DNA of 64,000 nucleotides from an uncultured bacterium (GTDB lineage Bacteria > Atribacterota > Atribacteria > Atribacterales > Caldatribacteriaceae), in NCBI GenBank assembly GCA_937922705.1, contig CALAIW010000010.1:62001-126000 (forward strand). Reading direction: 5' to 3'. The translations under genes and the position numbers were made by a program. The notes under the pieces were generated by a model. That model had not been told where the DNA came from. It worked only from the letters and a program-made list of their open reading frames with translations, and ran no database searches. Below, piece by piece: positions 18,241-28,102 of this stretch (position 1 is its first letter; the number at the start of each line of letters is the position of its first letter).

Positions 18241-20256
18241 ATGGCTTGGGAGAATATCCTGAAAGCTTTGGCCACCCAATGTGGCATAGCCACAGCATAC
18301 TGGAATATTCAAGGGGTATACGTCCAAGTACCCTTGGAAACCATTGTGACATGTCTTGAAGCTATGGGGTTCAAAGACCTTTCTCTGAAGGGGTTGCAGG
18401 AAAGCCTTGAAGAGAGGAAGAAAAAAAGCGATGAACTCTCTTTCTCGGTACATGTCTTGAGAAAGCACAGAAAAAGACTCCGCCTGCCCCAGAATATTGG
18501 TCCGGGAGAAGCTTTTGTGCTTGATGAAAGAGGGGAAGTTCTTGTTTCCTTTCCGTTCGAGCCTCCAATTCTTGAAGTCACACTCCCACAAGATGCTCCA
18601 TGGGGATACTATACCCTTTTACTCCTTTCTAAGAGGAATGAGGTGTCTTCGCTTCTTATCTTCTCGCCTCACGAAGCTTACTTGGAAGATAGAAAAATCT
18701 GGGGAATCCATGGAGCGCTCTCTGCACTGGTTACGGAACGAAGCCAGGGTATTGGTGACCTCAAAGACCTAGAGGAGATACAAAATGCCGTCCTTGAATC
18801 TGGAGGAAAGTTTCTTGGAATCCTTCCCTTGCATCTTACTGCAAAGAAGACACCTGAGGAGATAAGCCCCTACCTGCCGCTTTCACGGATGCTCTTTGAT
18901 CCTATTTACCTTCCTCTAGAAGAAGTTCTTGCCCTCTTTCCAGAAGTTTCTCTCTCTATTCCCCACACCTTGAGGAAGGACCTCATTGACTACGAAGAAG
19001 TTTGGCGCGTAAAGGATTCTTTTCTTCAGAAAATTTTCCAGGCATTTTGGGAAAAAAGGGACACGAGTTTTGCACTCCTCTGGTCTGAATTTCAGGAATT
19101 TGTAGATAAGGAAAAGGATTGGCTTTTTCCTTCCTCCCTCTACCAGGCCATAGCTTTGGAAAAAGGTTTAGACTGGCGGGAGTGGCCTACCCCCCTCCAG
19201 AAAAGGGACACGGATGCCCTCACCTCCTTTGCAAAGGATCATGAATACGAAGTCTCGTACTTTGCTTTTCTCCAGTGGCTTATACATCGGCTGCTCAAAA
19301 AGGTCACTGCACAACATCGTATTCTCTGCTTCGACCTCCCCATAGGGTGTGCTCCCTCGGGAGCTGAAAGCTGGCTTGCTCAGGACAAATTAGTCTTTTC
19401 ATGTACAGTAGGAGCCCCTCCTGATGACTTCTCCCCAGAAGGACAAAATTGGGGATTTCATCCCTTCTCCCCACTGCGCATAAGAGAAACTCGATACGTA
19501 GACTTTATTGCTCTTCTCCGTTTCAACATGCGCTTTGCCCGTTTCCTGCGCCTTGATCACATCATGGGCCTCAAGAGACTTTTCTGGATTCCCGAAGAAA
19601 AGAACGCTTCCTTGGGTACCTATGTAGCATATCCTTTTCGAGAACTTCTTGCCATTCTCACCCTTGAGAGCATACGAAATAAAGTTACCCTTATTGGAGA
19701 AGACCTTGGAACCGTTCCCCGCTTTTTGCGGAGTGTTCTCCAAAGGTCTTCCATTCTCTCAACTCGAGTCTTCTACTTTGAGCGAGATGGATACACGCCG
19801 CGTCCTCCTGAGAAATATCCTCGAAAAAGTTATGCTACTCTTAACACGCACGACATGCCCCCTTTCCAGGCCTTCCTTGACGGGAAGGACATCTCTACAA
19901 GGATGGCGCTTGGTATTCTTTCCTGGGAAGAAGCTTCTTTGCTCCTTGCAGATCGAAGGGAATTCATCACGAGGTGTTTTGAAAAACTGGGAGAATGGGG
20001 TTTTCTCAAAGGAGATGACCTGTTTTTTGCCCTTCTTCGCTTCCTTGCCGCCGTGCCTTCCCTTGTAGTCTCAATAAGTGTCGATGACCTCCTTGGAAGT
20101 ACTTTTCAGCTTAACCTTCCAGGAACTGTTGGAGAGTATCCCAACTGGCGTCACTGGCTTGCCTTGGACCTTAAGGACCTTAAAGACCGACTCCTTCAAG
20201 TTGCGCGTCTCTTTTGCTCCGAAGGGGGTAATAGTAGTGATCAAGAAGGTTTTTGA
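18241..20256 (+). CDS. malQ: 4-alpha-glucanotransferase (GH77)
   Basis: Amylomaltase family enzyme that transfers maltosyl or longer alpha-1,4-glucan units between oligosaccharides in the cytoplasm. It has 671 residues, longer than the roughly 500-residue minimal enzyme, with an N-terminal extension of about 150 residues before GIHGALSALVTERSQGIGDL. Catalytic residues fit GH77: nucleophile D439 in RLDHIMGL, acid/base E487 in GEDLGTVP, and D538 in NTHDMPPF. The substrate loop GAPPDDFSPEGQNWG is conserved. The start is ATG 18241, 11 bases after GAAGGGA. Its last 20 bases overlap the mnmG start. Confidence 0.93.
   Translation: MAWENILKALATQCGIATAYWNIQGVYVQVPLETIVTCLEAMGFKDLSLKGLQESLEERKKKSDELSFSVHVLRKHRKRLRLPQNIGPGEAFVLDERGEVLVSFPFEPPILEVTLPQDAPWGYYTLLLLSKRNEVSSLLIFSPHEAYLEDRKIWGIHGALSALVTERSQGIGDLKDLEEIQNAVLESGGKFLGILPLHLTAKKTPEEISPYLPLSRMLFDPIYLPLEEVLALFPEVSLSIPHTLRKDLIDYEEVWRVKDSFLQKIFQAFWEKRDTSFALLWSEFQEFVDKEKDWLFPSSLYQAIALEKGLDWREWPTPLQKRDTDALTSFAKDHEYEVSYFAFLQWLIHRLLKKVTAQHRILCFDLPIGCAPSGAESWLAQDKLVFSCTVGAPPDDFSPEGQNWGFHPFSPLRIRETRYVDFIALLRFNMRFARFLRLDHIMGLKRLFWIPEEKNASLGTYVAYPFRELLAILTLESIRNKVTLIGEDLGTVPRFLRSVLQRSSILSTRVFYFERDGYTPRPPEKYPRKSYATLNTHDMPPFQAFLDGKDISTRMALGILSWEEASLLLADRREFITRCFEKLGEWGFLKGDDLFFALLRFLAAVPSLVVSISVDDLLGSTFQLNLPGTVGEYPNWRHWLALDLKDLKDRLLQVARLFCSEGGNSSDQEGF
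20222..20228 (+). promoter_or_regulatory. Ribosome binding site deciding the mnmG start
   Basis: AAGGGGG lies 8 bases before GTG 20237, inside the malQ coding region. It selects this GTG over the upstream ATG at 20078, which would add 53 residues not found in MnmG. Confidence 0.7.
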
Positions 20257-22111
20257 TGTGATCGTCGTCGGTGGAGGACATGCAGGCTGTGAAGCTGCCT
20301 GTGCTTCTGCAAAAATGGGACTCCAAACCCTTCTTGTAACACACTCTATTCACCACATTGCCCTTATGCCCTGTAACCCTGCTATCGGCGGTCCCGGGAA
20401 GGGACATGTTGTTCGAGAAGTGGATGCTTTGGGAGGACTCATGGCAAAGGTCACGGACGCATGCACCATTCATATAAAGCGGGTAAACACCGGAAAGGGA
20501 CGAGCCGTGCAGACACTCCGTGCCCAGACAAAACGCGACCTGTACAGTTTAGTGATGCGACGCTACCTCGAAACACTTCCAAACCTTTCGTTCTTCCAGG
20601 GGGAAGTCGAAGACATCCTCCTTGAAAAGGATGGCTCAGTGCGGGGGGTTAGGGTACGATACGGTACGGAATTCTACGCCAAGGCAGTTGTGCTCTGTAC
20701 CGGCACATTTCTCAACGGGATTATTCGCATTGGGGAACTTGCCTATCCTGCTGGTCGCCACGGAGAATTTCCCGCAACCCTTCTTAGCGAAGCCTTGCGA
20801 AGGTTAGGACTTGAACTTGGAAGACTCAACACCTGTACTCCACCAAGACTCGATCGGAGAACTATCGACTTCTCCCAGATGGAGGAACAGAAAAGTGACG
20901 AAGAACCCCTCTGCTTTTCTTACGACAGCATACCTCGAGTCTACGAAGGTCAATCGGTATTCATCACAAGAACAACCAAAAAAACTTGCGACATTATTAA
21001 AGCAAACCTGCATCGTGCTCCCCTCCTTTCTGTTCTGGCTGAAAGTACACCAGTCCGAGAATGTCCCTCTATCGAGGACAAAGTTCTCCGCTTTCCGGAA
21101 AGAGAACAACACCTCATCTTTATCGAACCCGAGGGAGAGGATACAAACGAGGTCTATGCTCAAGGAATTTTTACCTCCCTTCCCGAAGAAGTTCAGTGGA
21201 TGGTTGTTCAATCCATTCCGGGTCTCGAAGAAACCCACATTATTCGTCCCGGGTATGGTATCGAGTACGACTATGTGCTACCAACGCAGCTTAAACCCTC
21301 TCTTGAGTGCAAGAAAGTTCCTGGTCTCTTCCTGGCAGGGCAGATTAACGGAACCTCAGGATACGAGGAAGCGGCCGGCCAAGGGATTCTTGCCGGTATC
21401 AATGCTGGAAGATACGTTCAAGGAAAGCCGCCACTTATTCTGCGACGGGATGAAAGCTACATAGGGGTTATGGTGGACGATCTCGTAACAAAGGGCGTTG
21501 TAGAACCTTACCGCCTTAGACCAGGAAAAGTTGAGTATCGACTTTTTATTCGCCATGACAACGCACACTATCGTCTCTCACGCTACGCCTATGAAGTGGG
21601 AACAATTTCTTGGGAACGGTACTCAAGAATTGCCGAGGAAGAAAAGGCAATTGCCCAAGAAATTGAACGGTTGAACCAGGTTACTGTGTACCCAACTCCC
21701 GAACTCAATGCGCTCCTTGAGAAAAAGGGGATGTCCCCTCTCAAAGAGCCGGTAAAAGCTTCCTCCCTTCTTGCTCGCCCTCACATCACTTACCAGGATC
21801 TTGCACCTTTCGATCCGGGACGACCTTCACTACCTCCCCAGGTTGTAGAGGAAGTAGAAATTGAGATCAAGTACAGAGGCTATATGGAACGACAAAGGCA
21901 CCAAATTGAAGAGCTCCATAAGCTTGAAATGAAAACCATCCCCGAAGATTTTGACTTCTCTCAATTGAAAGGCCTTTCTCGGGAGGCTCAAGAACGGCTT
22001 ACAAAAGTTCGTCCCCAAAACCTTGGACAAGCCTCCCGAATTCCAGGGGTAACCTATGCAGACATTATGGTGCTTTTAGCATACCTTTCTCAGGAGAAAA
22101 AAAGTCAGTAA
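20237..22111 (+). CDS. mnmG: tRNA uridine-5-carboxymethylaminomethyl(34) synthesis enzyme MnmG
   Basis: FAD-dependent partner of MnmE that modifies the wobble uridine of several tRNAs. From GTG 20237 it has 624 residues, the usual size. The FAD-binding GGGHAG is at 12-17. The family blocks PCNPAIGGPGKGHVVREVDA, GRAVQTLRAQTKRDLY, LCTGTFLNGIIRIG and GQINGTSGYEEAAGQG follow in order. The C-terminal helical domain with LNQVTVYPTPELN binds MnmE and tRNA. It overlaps malQ by 20 bases at its start, and its last seven bases overlap the convergent glnA gene, leaving no room for a spaced terminator. Confidence 0.97.
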   Translation: MIKKVFDVIVVGGGHAGCEAACASAKMGLQTLLVTHSIHHIALMPCNPAIGGPGKGHVVREVDALGGLMAKVTDACTIHIKRVNTGKGRAVQTLRAQTKRDLYSLVMRRYLETLPNLSFFQGEVEDILLEKDGSVRGVRVRYGTEFYAKAVVLCTGTFLNGIIRIGELAYPAGRHGEFPATLLSEALRRLGLELGRLNTCTPPRLDRRTIDFSQMEEQKSDEEPLCFSYDSIPRVYEGQSVFITRTTKKTCDIIKANLHRAPLLSVLAESTPVRECPSIEDKVLRFPEREQHLIFIEPEGEDTNEVYAQGIFTSLPEEVQWMVVQSIPGLEETHIIRPGYGIEYDYVLPTQLKPSLECKKVPGLFLAGQINGTSGYEEAAGQGILAGINAGRYVQGKPPLILRRDESYIGVMVDDLVTKGVVEPYRLRPGKVEYRLFIRHDNAHYRLSRYAYEVGTISWERYSRIAEEEKAIAQEIERLNQVTVYPTPELNALLEKKGMSPLKEPVKASSLLARPHITYQDLAPFDPGRPSLPPQVVEEVEIEIKYRGYMERQRHQIEELHKLEMKTIPEDFDFSQLKGLSREAQERLTKVRPQNLGQASRIPGVTYADIMVLLAYLSQEKKSQ

Positions 22112-23418
22112 AGTTCAAGGTAGCGCTCTACTTCCCAGGGGTGAACAACTCTCTGGAACTCCTCCCACTCCTGGCGCTTTGCCTTGAGAAAGTAGTCTAG
22201 AATATGAGGAGTAAGGGCACTTTTAACCACTTCATCCCTCTCCAGCGCTATAAGTGCTTCTTCAAGATTTCGGGGGAGATGACGAATTCCCCACTCTTCC
22301 CGTTCCTCGCAGCTAAGGTCATAGAGATTTACGTTATTACAAGGACGGCCAGGGTCGAGGTTTCGTTCGATTCCATCGATACCGGCCTTGAGAATAACTG
22401 CAAAAGCAAGATAGGGGTTGCAGGAGGGATCGGGACTTCGGAGTTCCGCCCGCGTTCCTTTTCCTCGCTGGGGAGGAACACGAACAAGAGGGCTTCGATT
22501 CTTCTCAGCCCAAGCGATATATACTGGAGCTTCGTATCCTGGAACAAGGCGTTTATAGGAGTTAACGAGGGGATTAGTGATAGCTGTAATGGCAGGTGCA
22601 TGTTCTAAAAGCCCCGCGATGAAACCCTTTGCAATGTGACTCAGACCATCAGGACTTTGGGGATCATAAAAGAGGTTTGTATCTCCTCGAAAAAGAGAGA
22701 GATGCGTGTGCATGCCTGACCCAGGGACTCCATAGAGAGGTTTAGGCATAAAGGTTGCAATGTACCCTCTACGAAGAGCAAGAGTTTTCACGGCAAGCTT
22801 AAGAGTAATGAGGTTGTCGGCAATCTTTAGAGCGTTACCGTACTCAAAATCGATTTCATGTTGTGAAGGAGCTACTTCGTGATGTGACGCTTCTATCCGA
22901 AAACCAAGCTCCTCAAGAGCAATAACCATATCTCGCCGAAGGGTTTCCTCAAGGTCAAGAGGAAGGAGGTCAAAATAGCTTCCATGGTCACTGGTTATAA
23001 CCTGTCCTCTCTCGTACTTTAAAATAAAGAATTCGGCCTCGGTTCCGACCTTAAACTCGTAACCCTTCTCCTCGGCTTCCCTAAGTACTCGCTTAAGATT
23101 GGTGCGAGGGCATCCCTCAAAAGGACTCCCATCAGGCCGGCGAACGTCACAGATAATACGAGCAACTTCTCCCTCCTCCCATGGACAGACGATAAAAGTT
23201 TCAGGGTCAGGAACAAGCTTCATATCTGACTCCTCGATTCGAACAAACCCCTGTATCGAGGATCCATCAAAATTTATCCCTTCCTCTAAAGCCACAGGAA
23301 GCTTCTTTGCCGGAATTTCCACGTTTTTGGGAATACCCAAAACATCGACAAACTGTAAACGAACAAAGCGAATACCCCTTCTCTCAACTTCTTTCAATAT
23401 ATCCTTTGTCTCTCGCAT
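22105..23418 (-). CDS. glnA: Glutamine synthetase, type I-alpha
   Basis: ATP-dependent synthesis of glutamine from glutamate and ammonia; dodecameric cytoplasmic enzyme. ATG 23418 gives 437 residues, six bases after GGGG; the maximal ORF adds five residues. Signature blocks are NFDGSSIQGF, the N-loop, GSGMHTHLSL (ATP site) and NRSPLVRVP. R60 in FVRIEESDM matches the arginine that mediates feedback inhibition in Bacillus GSI-alpha. The roughly 25-residue insertion and adenylylation tyrosine of GSI-beta are absent, so control is probably by feedback. It closes the lysine/arginine gene run, 11 bases after argH. Confidence 0.96.
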   Translation of the reverse strand: MRETKDILKEVERRGIRFVRLQFVDVLGIPKNVEIPAKKLPVALEEGINFDGSSIQGFVRIEESDMKLVPDPETFIVCPWEEGEVARIICDVRRPDGSPFEGCPRTNLKRVLREAEEKGYEFKVGTEAEFFILKYERGQVITSDHGSYFDLLPLDLEETLRRDMVIALEELGFRIEASHHEVAPSQHEIDFEYGNALKIADNLITLKLAVKTLALRRGYIATFMPKPLYGVPGSGMHTHLSLFRGDTNLFYDPQSPDGLSHIAKGFIAGLLEHAPAITAITNPLVNSYKRLVPGYEAPVYIAWAEKNRSPLVRVPPQRGKGTRAELRSPDPSCNPYLAFAVILKAGIDGIERNLDPGRPCNNVNLYDLSCEEREEWGIRHLPRNLEEALIALERDEVVKSALTPHILDYFLKAKRQEWEEFQRVVHPWEVERYLELY

Positions 23419-23429
23419 TTTTATCCCCT

Positions 23430-24866
23430 TCATTCCCCTACAAGATCCTTAAAGCTCTTCTGCCACATTTTCCAAAGCCCCTCTATGTTCTTTCTCTCCT
23501 CTGCAACAAAGGCAAATCCCTCGGCACACATTCGAAGCACCTCTTTTTTGTTTGTACTCCCGAAAGAAGCCTTCCTATTTACCGATTGTTTCTCGTCAAT
23601 CACTTCCTTAAGGCGAGCATCATAGAGGTGTGCCCACTCTCCAAAATCTTCAGGAACGAGATCCCTCAGCGTTCTTCCCTCTTTAAGGAGTTTGCGAACA
23701 ATACTTCCCACAAGCTCATGAGCTTTTCTGAAGGGAAGACCTTTGGTTACAAGGTACTCGCAGAGGTCTGTTGCAGTCAGAAAGCCTTTCTTCAAGGCTT
23801 CTTCCATCCTCTCTGAGTTCGGAAAAATGTGGTCGACAAGACGTGCTGCAATAGAGGCCATAGCAAGTCCTTCTTGAATGGCCCTAAAAAGTGGACGCTT
23901 ATCCTGTTGAAGGTCTCGGTTATAACTCAAAGGAAGGCCCTTGAGAGTAACAGCAAGGCTCAACCACGAAGAGAGAATCTCCCCTGTCTTGCCCCGAAGA
24001 AGCTCAGCTACATCTGGGTTCTTCTTCTGAGGCATAATACTCGATCCAGTTGTAAAGGCGTCATCAATAGAAAGGAAGGATACAAAAGGGGTACTCCAGA
24101 GAACTATTTCCTCCCCAAGGCGGCTGAGATGTAGCGCAAAAGTAGAAAATGCATGCAGCACGTCAAGGATAAAATCTCGGTCTGATACAGCATCCATTGC
24201 GTGCTCTTGCACCTTAGGGAACGCAAGAATTTCCGCTACAAAGGATCGGTCAATAGGGAACGACGTCCCGCAAAGCGCTGCAGCCCCAAGCGGTGAAACG
24301 TTTACTCTACTCAAAGCCTCCTTAAAGCGTGCGATATCCCTTTGGAACATGAAAAAATAGGTTAAAAGATGGTAAGAAAAAAGAACTGGCTGAGCGGGCT
24401 GAAGATGGGTGAATCCAGGCATGACGAAATCTTGGTATTCCTCTGCTTTCCGAAGAAGGGCTTCCTCAAGGGCAAGAATACTCTGAAGGCATTCAGCAAT
24501 CTTTTCCCGAAGGTACAACCGTTCGTCAAGAACAACTTGATCATTGCGGCTTCTTCCAGTATGTAGCTTTCCCGCAAGATCACCGATCCGTTCCCTAAGA
24601 GAAATCTCAACAAGGCTATGCACATCCTCAAAGGGCGAAGGATCAATCTTTCCTTCTCGAAGAGCAGAATACACCTCTCGGAGACCAGAAATTATGCATG
24701 ACGCCTCTTCATCACTCAAAAGACAAGCTTTCGCTAAACCCAAGCAATGGGCAACACTTCCCCAAATATCATAAGGGTAAAGAAAGTAATCATCGTGAAT
24801 AGAAGTGGAGAACAAAAAGACTTCCGCATCGAGTTCTTTATCCATTCGGCTTCCCCAAAGCCGCAT
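23430..24866 (-). CDS. argH: Argininosuccinate lyase
   Basis: Last step of arginine synthesis: argininosuccinate gives arginine and fumarate. It has 478 residues from ATG 24866; a GTG three codons earlier (24875) is possible. The superfamily signature GSSIMPQKKNPD is at 274-285, with TGRSRNDQV at about 103-111 and GFTHLQPAQP at 151-160 supplying the catalytic histidine. The N-terminus MRLWGSRMDKE matches the family start MxLWGGRF. The gene begins one base after the argG stop. Confidence 0.96.
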   Translation of the reverse strand: MRLWGSRMDKELDAEVFLFSTSIHDDYFLYPYDIWGSVAHCLGLAKACLLSDEEASCIISGLREVYSALREGKIDPSPFEDVHSLVEISLRERIGDLAGKLHTGRSRNDQVVLDERLYLREKIAECLQSILALEEALLRKAEEYQDFVMPGFTHLQPAQPVLFSYHLLTYFFMFQRDIARFKEALSRVNVSPLGAAALCGTSFPIDRSFVAEILAFPKVQEHAMDAVSDRDFILDVLHAFSTFALHLSRLGEEIVLWSTPFVSFLSIDDAFTTGSSIMPQKKNPDVAELLRGKTGEILSSWLSLAVTLKGLPLSYNRDLQQDKRPLFRAIQEGLAMASIAARLVDHIFPNSERMEEALKKGFLTATDLCEYLVTKGLPFRKAHELVGSIVRKLLKEGRTLRDLVPEDFGEWAHLYDARLKEVIDEKQSVNRKASFGSTNKKEVLRMCAEGFAFVAEERKNIEGLWKMWQKSFKDLVGE

Positions 24867-24867
24867 A

Positions 24868-26088
24868 CTACTCACCGTAACTTTTCCGGCACCGTCGCGC
24901 TACTACTGCCTGAGTTTTTAAAGGAAGACCCCAGATAGTTATGAAACCCTCACTAGCTTTATGATCGAAGAGGTCTCCTTTCTCGTAAGTTGCAAGGCTA
25001 AAATCGTAAAGGGAGTATTCGGACTTCCTTCCCACAACTCTCATGCTTCCTTTGTAAAGCTTTATGCGGACTGTTCCAGTAATTCTTTGGGCAAGGGATC
25101 GCATAAAGGCATCGAGAGCTTCCCTCAAGGGTGAGTACCAGAGACCCTCATATACAAGCTGGGCGTACCGCTCCTCAAGATATGGTTTAAAATGGGTAAC
25201 CTCCCGCGGCAAAATAAGTTGCTCAAGATCGCGGTATGCTTCAAGGAGTATAAGAGCTGCAGGACACTCATAGACCTCCCGGGACTTAATACCTACAAGG
25301 CGGTTTTCCACATGATCAATCCGACCAAAGCCGTGTTCTCCTCCAATTCGATTCAACTCTTCTACAAGGTTTATGAGCGAATAGTACTGCCCCCGAAGCA
25401 GTCTAGGTACACCTTCCTCAAATCCAATTTCAAGATAGACAGGTTCATCGGGAGTCTCAAGAGGATTTCTTGTCCAGGCGAAAACATCCTCAGGGGGTTC
25501 AACCCAGGGATCCTCAAGAACTCCACATTCAATGCTTCTTCCCCAAACGTTTTGATCAATACTATATGGACGTTCCACAGTTACAGGAACAGGAATTCCA
25601 TGAGCATTTGCATATTCTATCTCTTCTTCCCTAGTCCATCCCCATATACGTGCCGGAGCAATGACCTTAAGATCCGGGTTCAGGGCAGCTACTGCCACCT
25701 CAATACGCACCTGATCGTTTCCCTTTCCCGTGCATCCGTGGGCAACCATTGTTGCTCCTTTTTCCTCGGCTACCTTCACGAGATACTTTGCAATGAGTGG
25801 CCGAGAGAGTGCCGTAGAGAGAGGATACCGTCCCTCGTACAATGCTTTTGCCCAGAGCGCTGGAAGGACATACTCATTGAGAAACTCCTCTTTAACATCA
25901 AAAACCAAAGCTTCTTTGGCTCCAATGCTTAGAGCCTTTTTCTGGACTTCAGCAATATCCTTACCTTGACCAAGATCAAGCGTTACCGCGTAGACTTCGG
26001 CTTGAAATTCTTCCTGGAGCCACCGAATAGCAACAGAGGTATCAAGTCCTCCCGAATATGCTAAAACAACCTTCTTTGACGATCCCAC
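24868..26088 (-). CDS. argG: Argininosuccinate synthase
   Basis: Condenses citrulline and aspartate with ATP cleavage to AMP. It has 406 residues. The ATP pyrophosphatase motif AYSGGLDTS is at 10-18, and VAHGCTGKGNDQVRIE and NVWGRSIECGVLEDP are family blocks. The start is GTG 26088, seven bases after AAAGGAGGT. Citrulline must come from an ornithine carbamoyltransferase that is not encoded in this window. It lies 15 bases after argD and one base before argH. Confidence 0.97.
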   Translation of the reverse strand: MGSSKKVVLAYSGGLDTSVAIRWLQEEFQAEVYAVTLDLGQGKDIAEVQKKALSIGAKEALVFDVKEEFLNEYVLPALWAKALYEGRYPLSTALSRPLIAKYLVKVAEEKGATMVAHGCTGKGNDQVRIEVAVAALNPDLKVIAPARIWGWTREEEIEYANAHGIPVPVTVERPYSIDQNVWGRSIECGVLEDPWVEPPEDVFAWTRNPLETPDEPVYLEIGFEEGVPRLLRGQYYSLINLVEELNRIGGEHGFGRIDHVENRLVGIKSREVYECPAALILLEAYRDLEQLILPREVTHFKPYLEERYAQLVYEGLWYSPLREALDAFMRSLAQRITGTVRIKLYKGSMRVVGRKSEYSLYDFSLATYEKGDLFDHKASEGFITIWGLPLKTQAVVARRCRKSYGE

Positions 26089-26103
26089 TTTTTTGACCTC
26101 CTT

Positions 26104-27306
26104 TTAAAGGTCTGCAAGGACCTCCCGTAAAATTTCTATCCCTCGATAGAGGTCAGCCTCAGAAATCACAAGGGGAGGAAGAAGACGAACGACATCCTCA
26201 TTGCAAGCGTTGACAAGGACCTTTCGCATAAACATCTTTTCGGCTACCTCTTTTGCTCTTTTTGGAACCTCAAGCCCCCACATAAGGCCAAGACCTCGAA
26301 TCTCTTTCACCTTCCCTGGGAAGGAAGACCGCAAAGACTCAAGGCATTCTCTAAGAAACTCTCCCTTTTTTCGAACAGAGCTCAAAAATTCTTCTTGTGA
26401 TACCGTATCTACTATAACACAAGCACTTCGAGCAGCCACTGGATTCCCACCAAAAGTACTTCCGTGGTCCCCCCGATGGGTAATTTCTACAATTTTCTCA
26501 TTTACTAAAACAGCACCGATAGGTAACCCTCCCCCAAGCCCTTTGGCTAAAGTCACAATATCCGGACGAACACCAAAGTGTTGAAAAGCAAAAAGAGTTC
26601 CTATGCGTCCCATACCACATTGAACTTCATCGAAAATGAGAAGAATATCTCGCTCATCGCAGATTCTGCGAAGTGCAACAAGAAACTCTAGAGTACAGGG
26701 GTAAATTCCTCCTTCTCCTTGTACTGGTTCCACAATGATAGCACAAATCTCATCAGTGAGAGCCTTTTCGACACTTTCAATGTCATTAAGATCCCCAAAG
26801 AAAATCCCCGGTGGAAAAGGACCAAGATCCTTATGGAATTTCTCCTGCCCCGTTATTCCAAGGGTTAAAAGGGTTCTCCCGTGAAATGACCGTCGAAAAG
26901 CAAGATAAGCGTAACGTTTCCCATGTTTTCGTTTTCCATAGAACCTTGCCATTTTTAGGGCCACTTCATTTGCTTCAGCACCACTGTTGACAAAAAAGAC
27001 CCTTAAAAACCCTGAATGACGAACAAGCTTTTCAGCAAGCTCTACCTGGGGAACGTTGTAGAAAAGGTTTGAAGTATGGATGACTCGCTCCACTTCAGCG
27101 TGAATCGCTTCTTTAAGAGGTTTATAGCCATACCCCAGAAGGTTTACCGAGATACCGCTTAAAAGGTCGAGATATGCATTCCCCTCGAAGTCGAAAAGGT
27201 ATACACCTTCCCCTCTCACGAAAACCGCAGGCATTCTCTGGTACGTCCCAAGAAGGTAGGAAGCTTCTTTCTCAATAATACTCTCAGAGAACGACTCGGG
27301 TGCCAC
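26104..27306 (-). CDS. argD: Acetylornithine aminotransferase
   Basis: PLP-dependent class III aminotransferase converting N-acetylglutamate semialdehyde to N-acetylornithine, 400 residues. The PLP lysine is in TLAKGLGGGLPIGA, the cofactor aspartate in LIFDEVQCGMGR, and the phosphate-binding NSGAEANEVALK is typical. I start at GTG 27306 because GGAGGG lies 8 bases upstream; the maximal ORF from 27351 lies inside argB and adds 15 unlikely residues. The context (argC-J-B-D) favours ArgD over ornithine or GABA aminotransferases. Confidence 0.94.
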   Translation of the reverse strand: MAPESFSESIIEKEASYLLGTYQRMPAVFVRGEGVYLFDFEGNAYLDLLSGISVNLLGYGYKPLKEAIHAEVERVIHTSNLFYNVPQVELAEKLVRHSGFLRVFFVNSGAEANEVALKMARFYGKRKHGKRYAYLAFRRSFHGRTLLTLGITGQEKFHKDLGPFPPGIFFGDLNDIESVEKALTDEICAIIVEPVQGEGGIYPCTLEFLVALRRICDERDILLIFDEVQCGMGRIGTLFAFQHFGVRPDIVTLAKGLGGGLPIGAVLVNEKIVEITHRGDHGSTFGGNPVAARSACVIVDTVSQEEFLSSVRKKGEFLRECLESLRSSFPGKVKEIRGLGLMWGLEVPKRAKEVAEKMFMRKVLVNACNEDVVRLLPPLVISEADLYRGIEILREVLADL

Positions 27307-28081
27307 GAATTCGCCCTCCTTCACAGAGTGTTGGAAGATGTACAATTTCACTTCCCTCGCTTATGAACACCTCACGAACACTTCCACAAAGGATTTGGAA
27401 AAGAGCTTGGAGTTTTGGTAACATACCACCTTGGATTACACCCTCCGCCACGAGGCGTTCCATCTCCCTCATTGTGAGTGTTTCAATAAGAGAGTCACGA
27501 TTCTTCGGATCTTGGAGTACTCCAGGAACATCCGAGAAAAGGACCAAGTAATCAGCCTGCAACGCACGAGCAATATGTGCCGCAACCCAATCAGCATTCA
27601 CATTAAGAGCCTCCCACGCGACATCTCCGCACACAGGAGACACAACTGGTACAAATCCCCATTCCCAGAGTGCAAAGATAATTCGAGCGTCCACTTGGGT
27701 TACCTCTCCAACTTGTCCAAGGCCGATTTCTTGTCCATCTTTCTTAAGGGTATATCGCTCCCCCTGGAGAAAGAAAGCGTCTCTTCCGCTAACCCCACAG
27801 GCAGGAACACCGTTGCGCAAAAAGGTACCAACGAGCATCTTGTTCAGAAGGCCGCTGAGAACCATCTCAACGACTTCCATTTCCTCCTTCGAAGTAACCC
27901 GTAACCCTTCTACAAACTGCGGTGTTCTTCCAAGCTTTTGGAGCATTTCTGTAAGCTGTGGCCCTCCTCCATGGACTACAACAACCTTCGCACCCTTTTC
28001 TACAAGAGCCTTTACTGCCCCAGGCAAGGCTACTTCTTCCGGAGTAAGAAGCTTTCCACTGATCTTCACAACAAGTTTCAC
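27284..28081 (-). CDS. argB: Acetylglutamate kinase
   Basis: Phosphorylates N-acetylglutamate, 265 residues, amino acid kinase fold. The nucleotide/phosphate loops KISGKLL at the very N-terminus and VVHGGGPQL near 39-47 are clear, and LNVNADWVAAHIA is the acetylglutamate-site block. The start is GTG 28081 behind GGGGG. The protein begins directly with the first strand and so lacks the N-terminal kinked helix that lets arginine-sensitive enzymes form hexamers; feedback control by arginine is therefore not expected by that mechanism. It overlaps argD by 23 bases. Confidence 0.95.
   Translation of the reverse strand: MKLVVKISGKLLTPEEVALPGAVKALVEKGAKVVVVHGGGPQLTEMLQKLGRTPQFVEGLRVTSKEEMEVVEMVLSGLLNKMLVGTFLRNGVPACGVSGRDAFFLQGERYTLKKDGQEIGLGQVGEVTQVDARIIFALWEWGFVPVVSPVCGDVAWEALNVNADWVAAHIARALQADYLVLFSDVPGVLQDPKNRDSLIETLTMREMERLVAEGVIQGGMLPKLQALFQILCGSVREVFISEGSEIVHLPTLCEGGRIRGTRVVL
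27314..27321 (-). promoter_or_regulatory. Ribosome binding site deciding the argD start
   Basis: AAGGAGGG on the minus strand, inside the end of argB, 7-8 bases before GTG 27306. It selects this GTG over the longer ORF start at 27351. Confidence 0.7.
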
Positions 28082-28102
28082 TGCGTTTCTGCCCCCGTTA
28101 AC

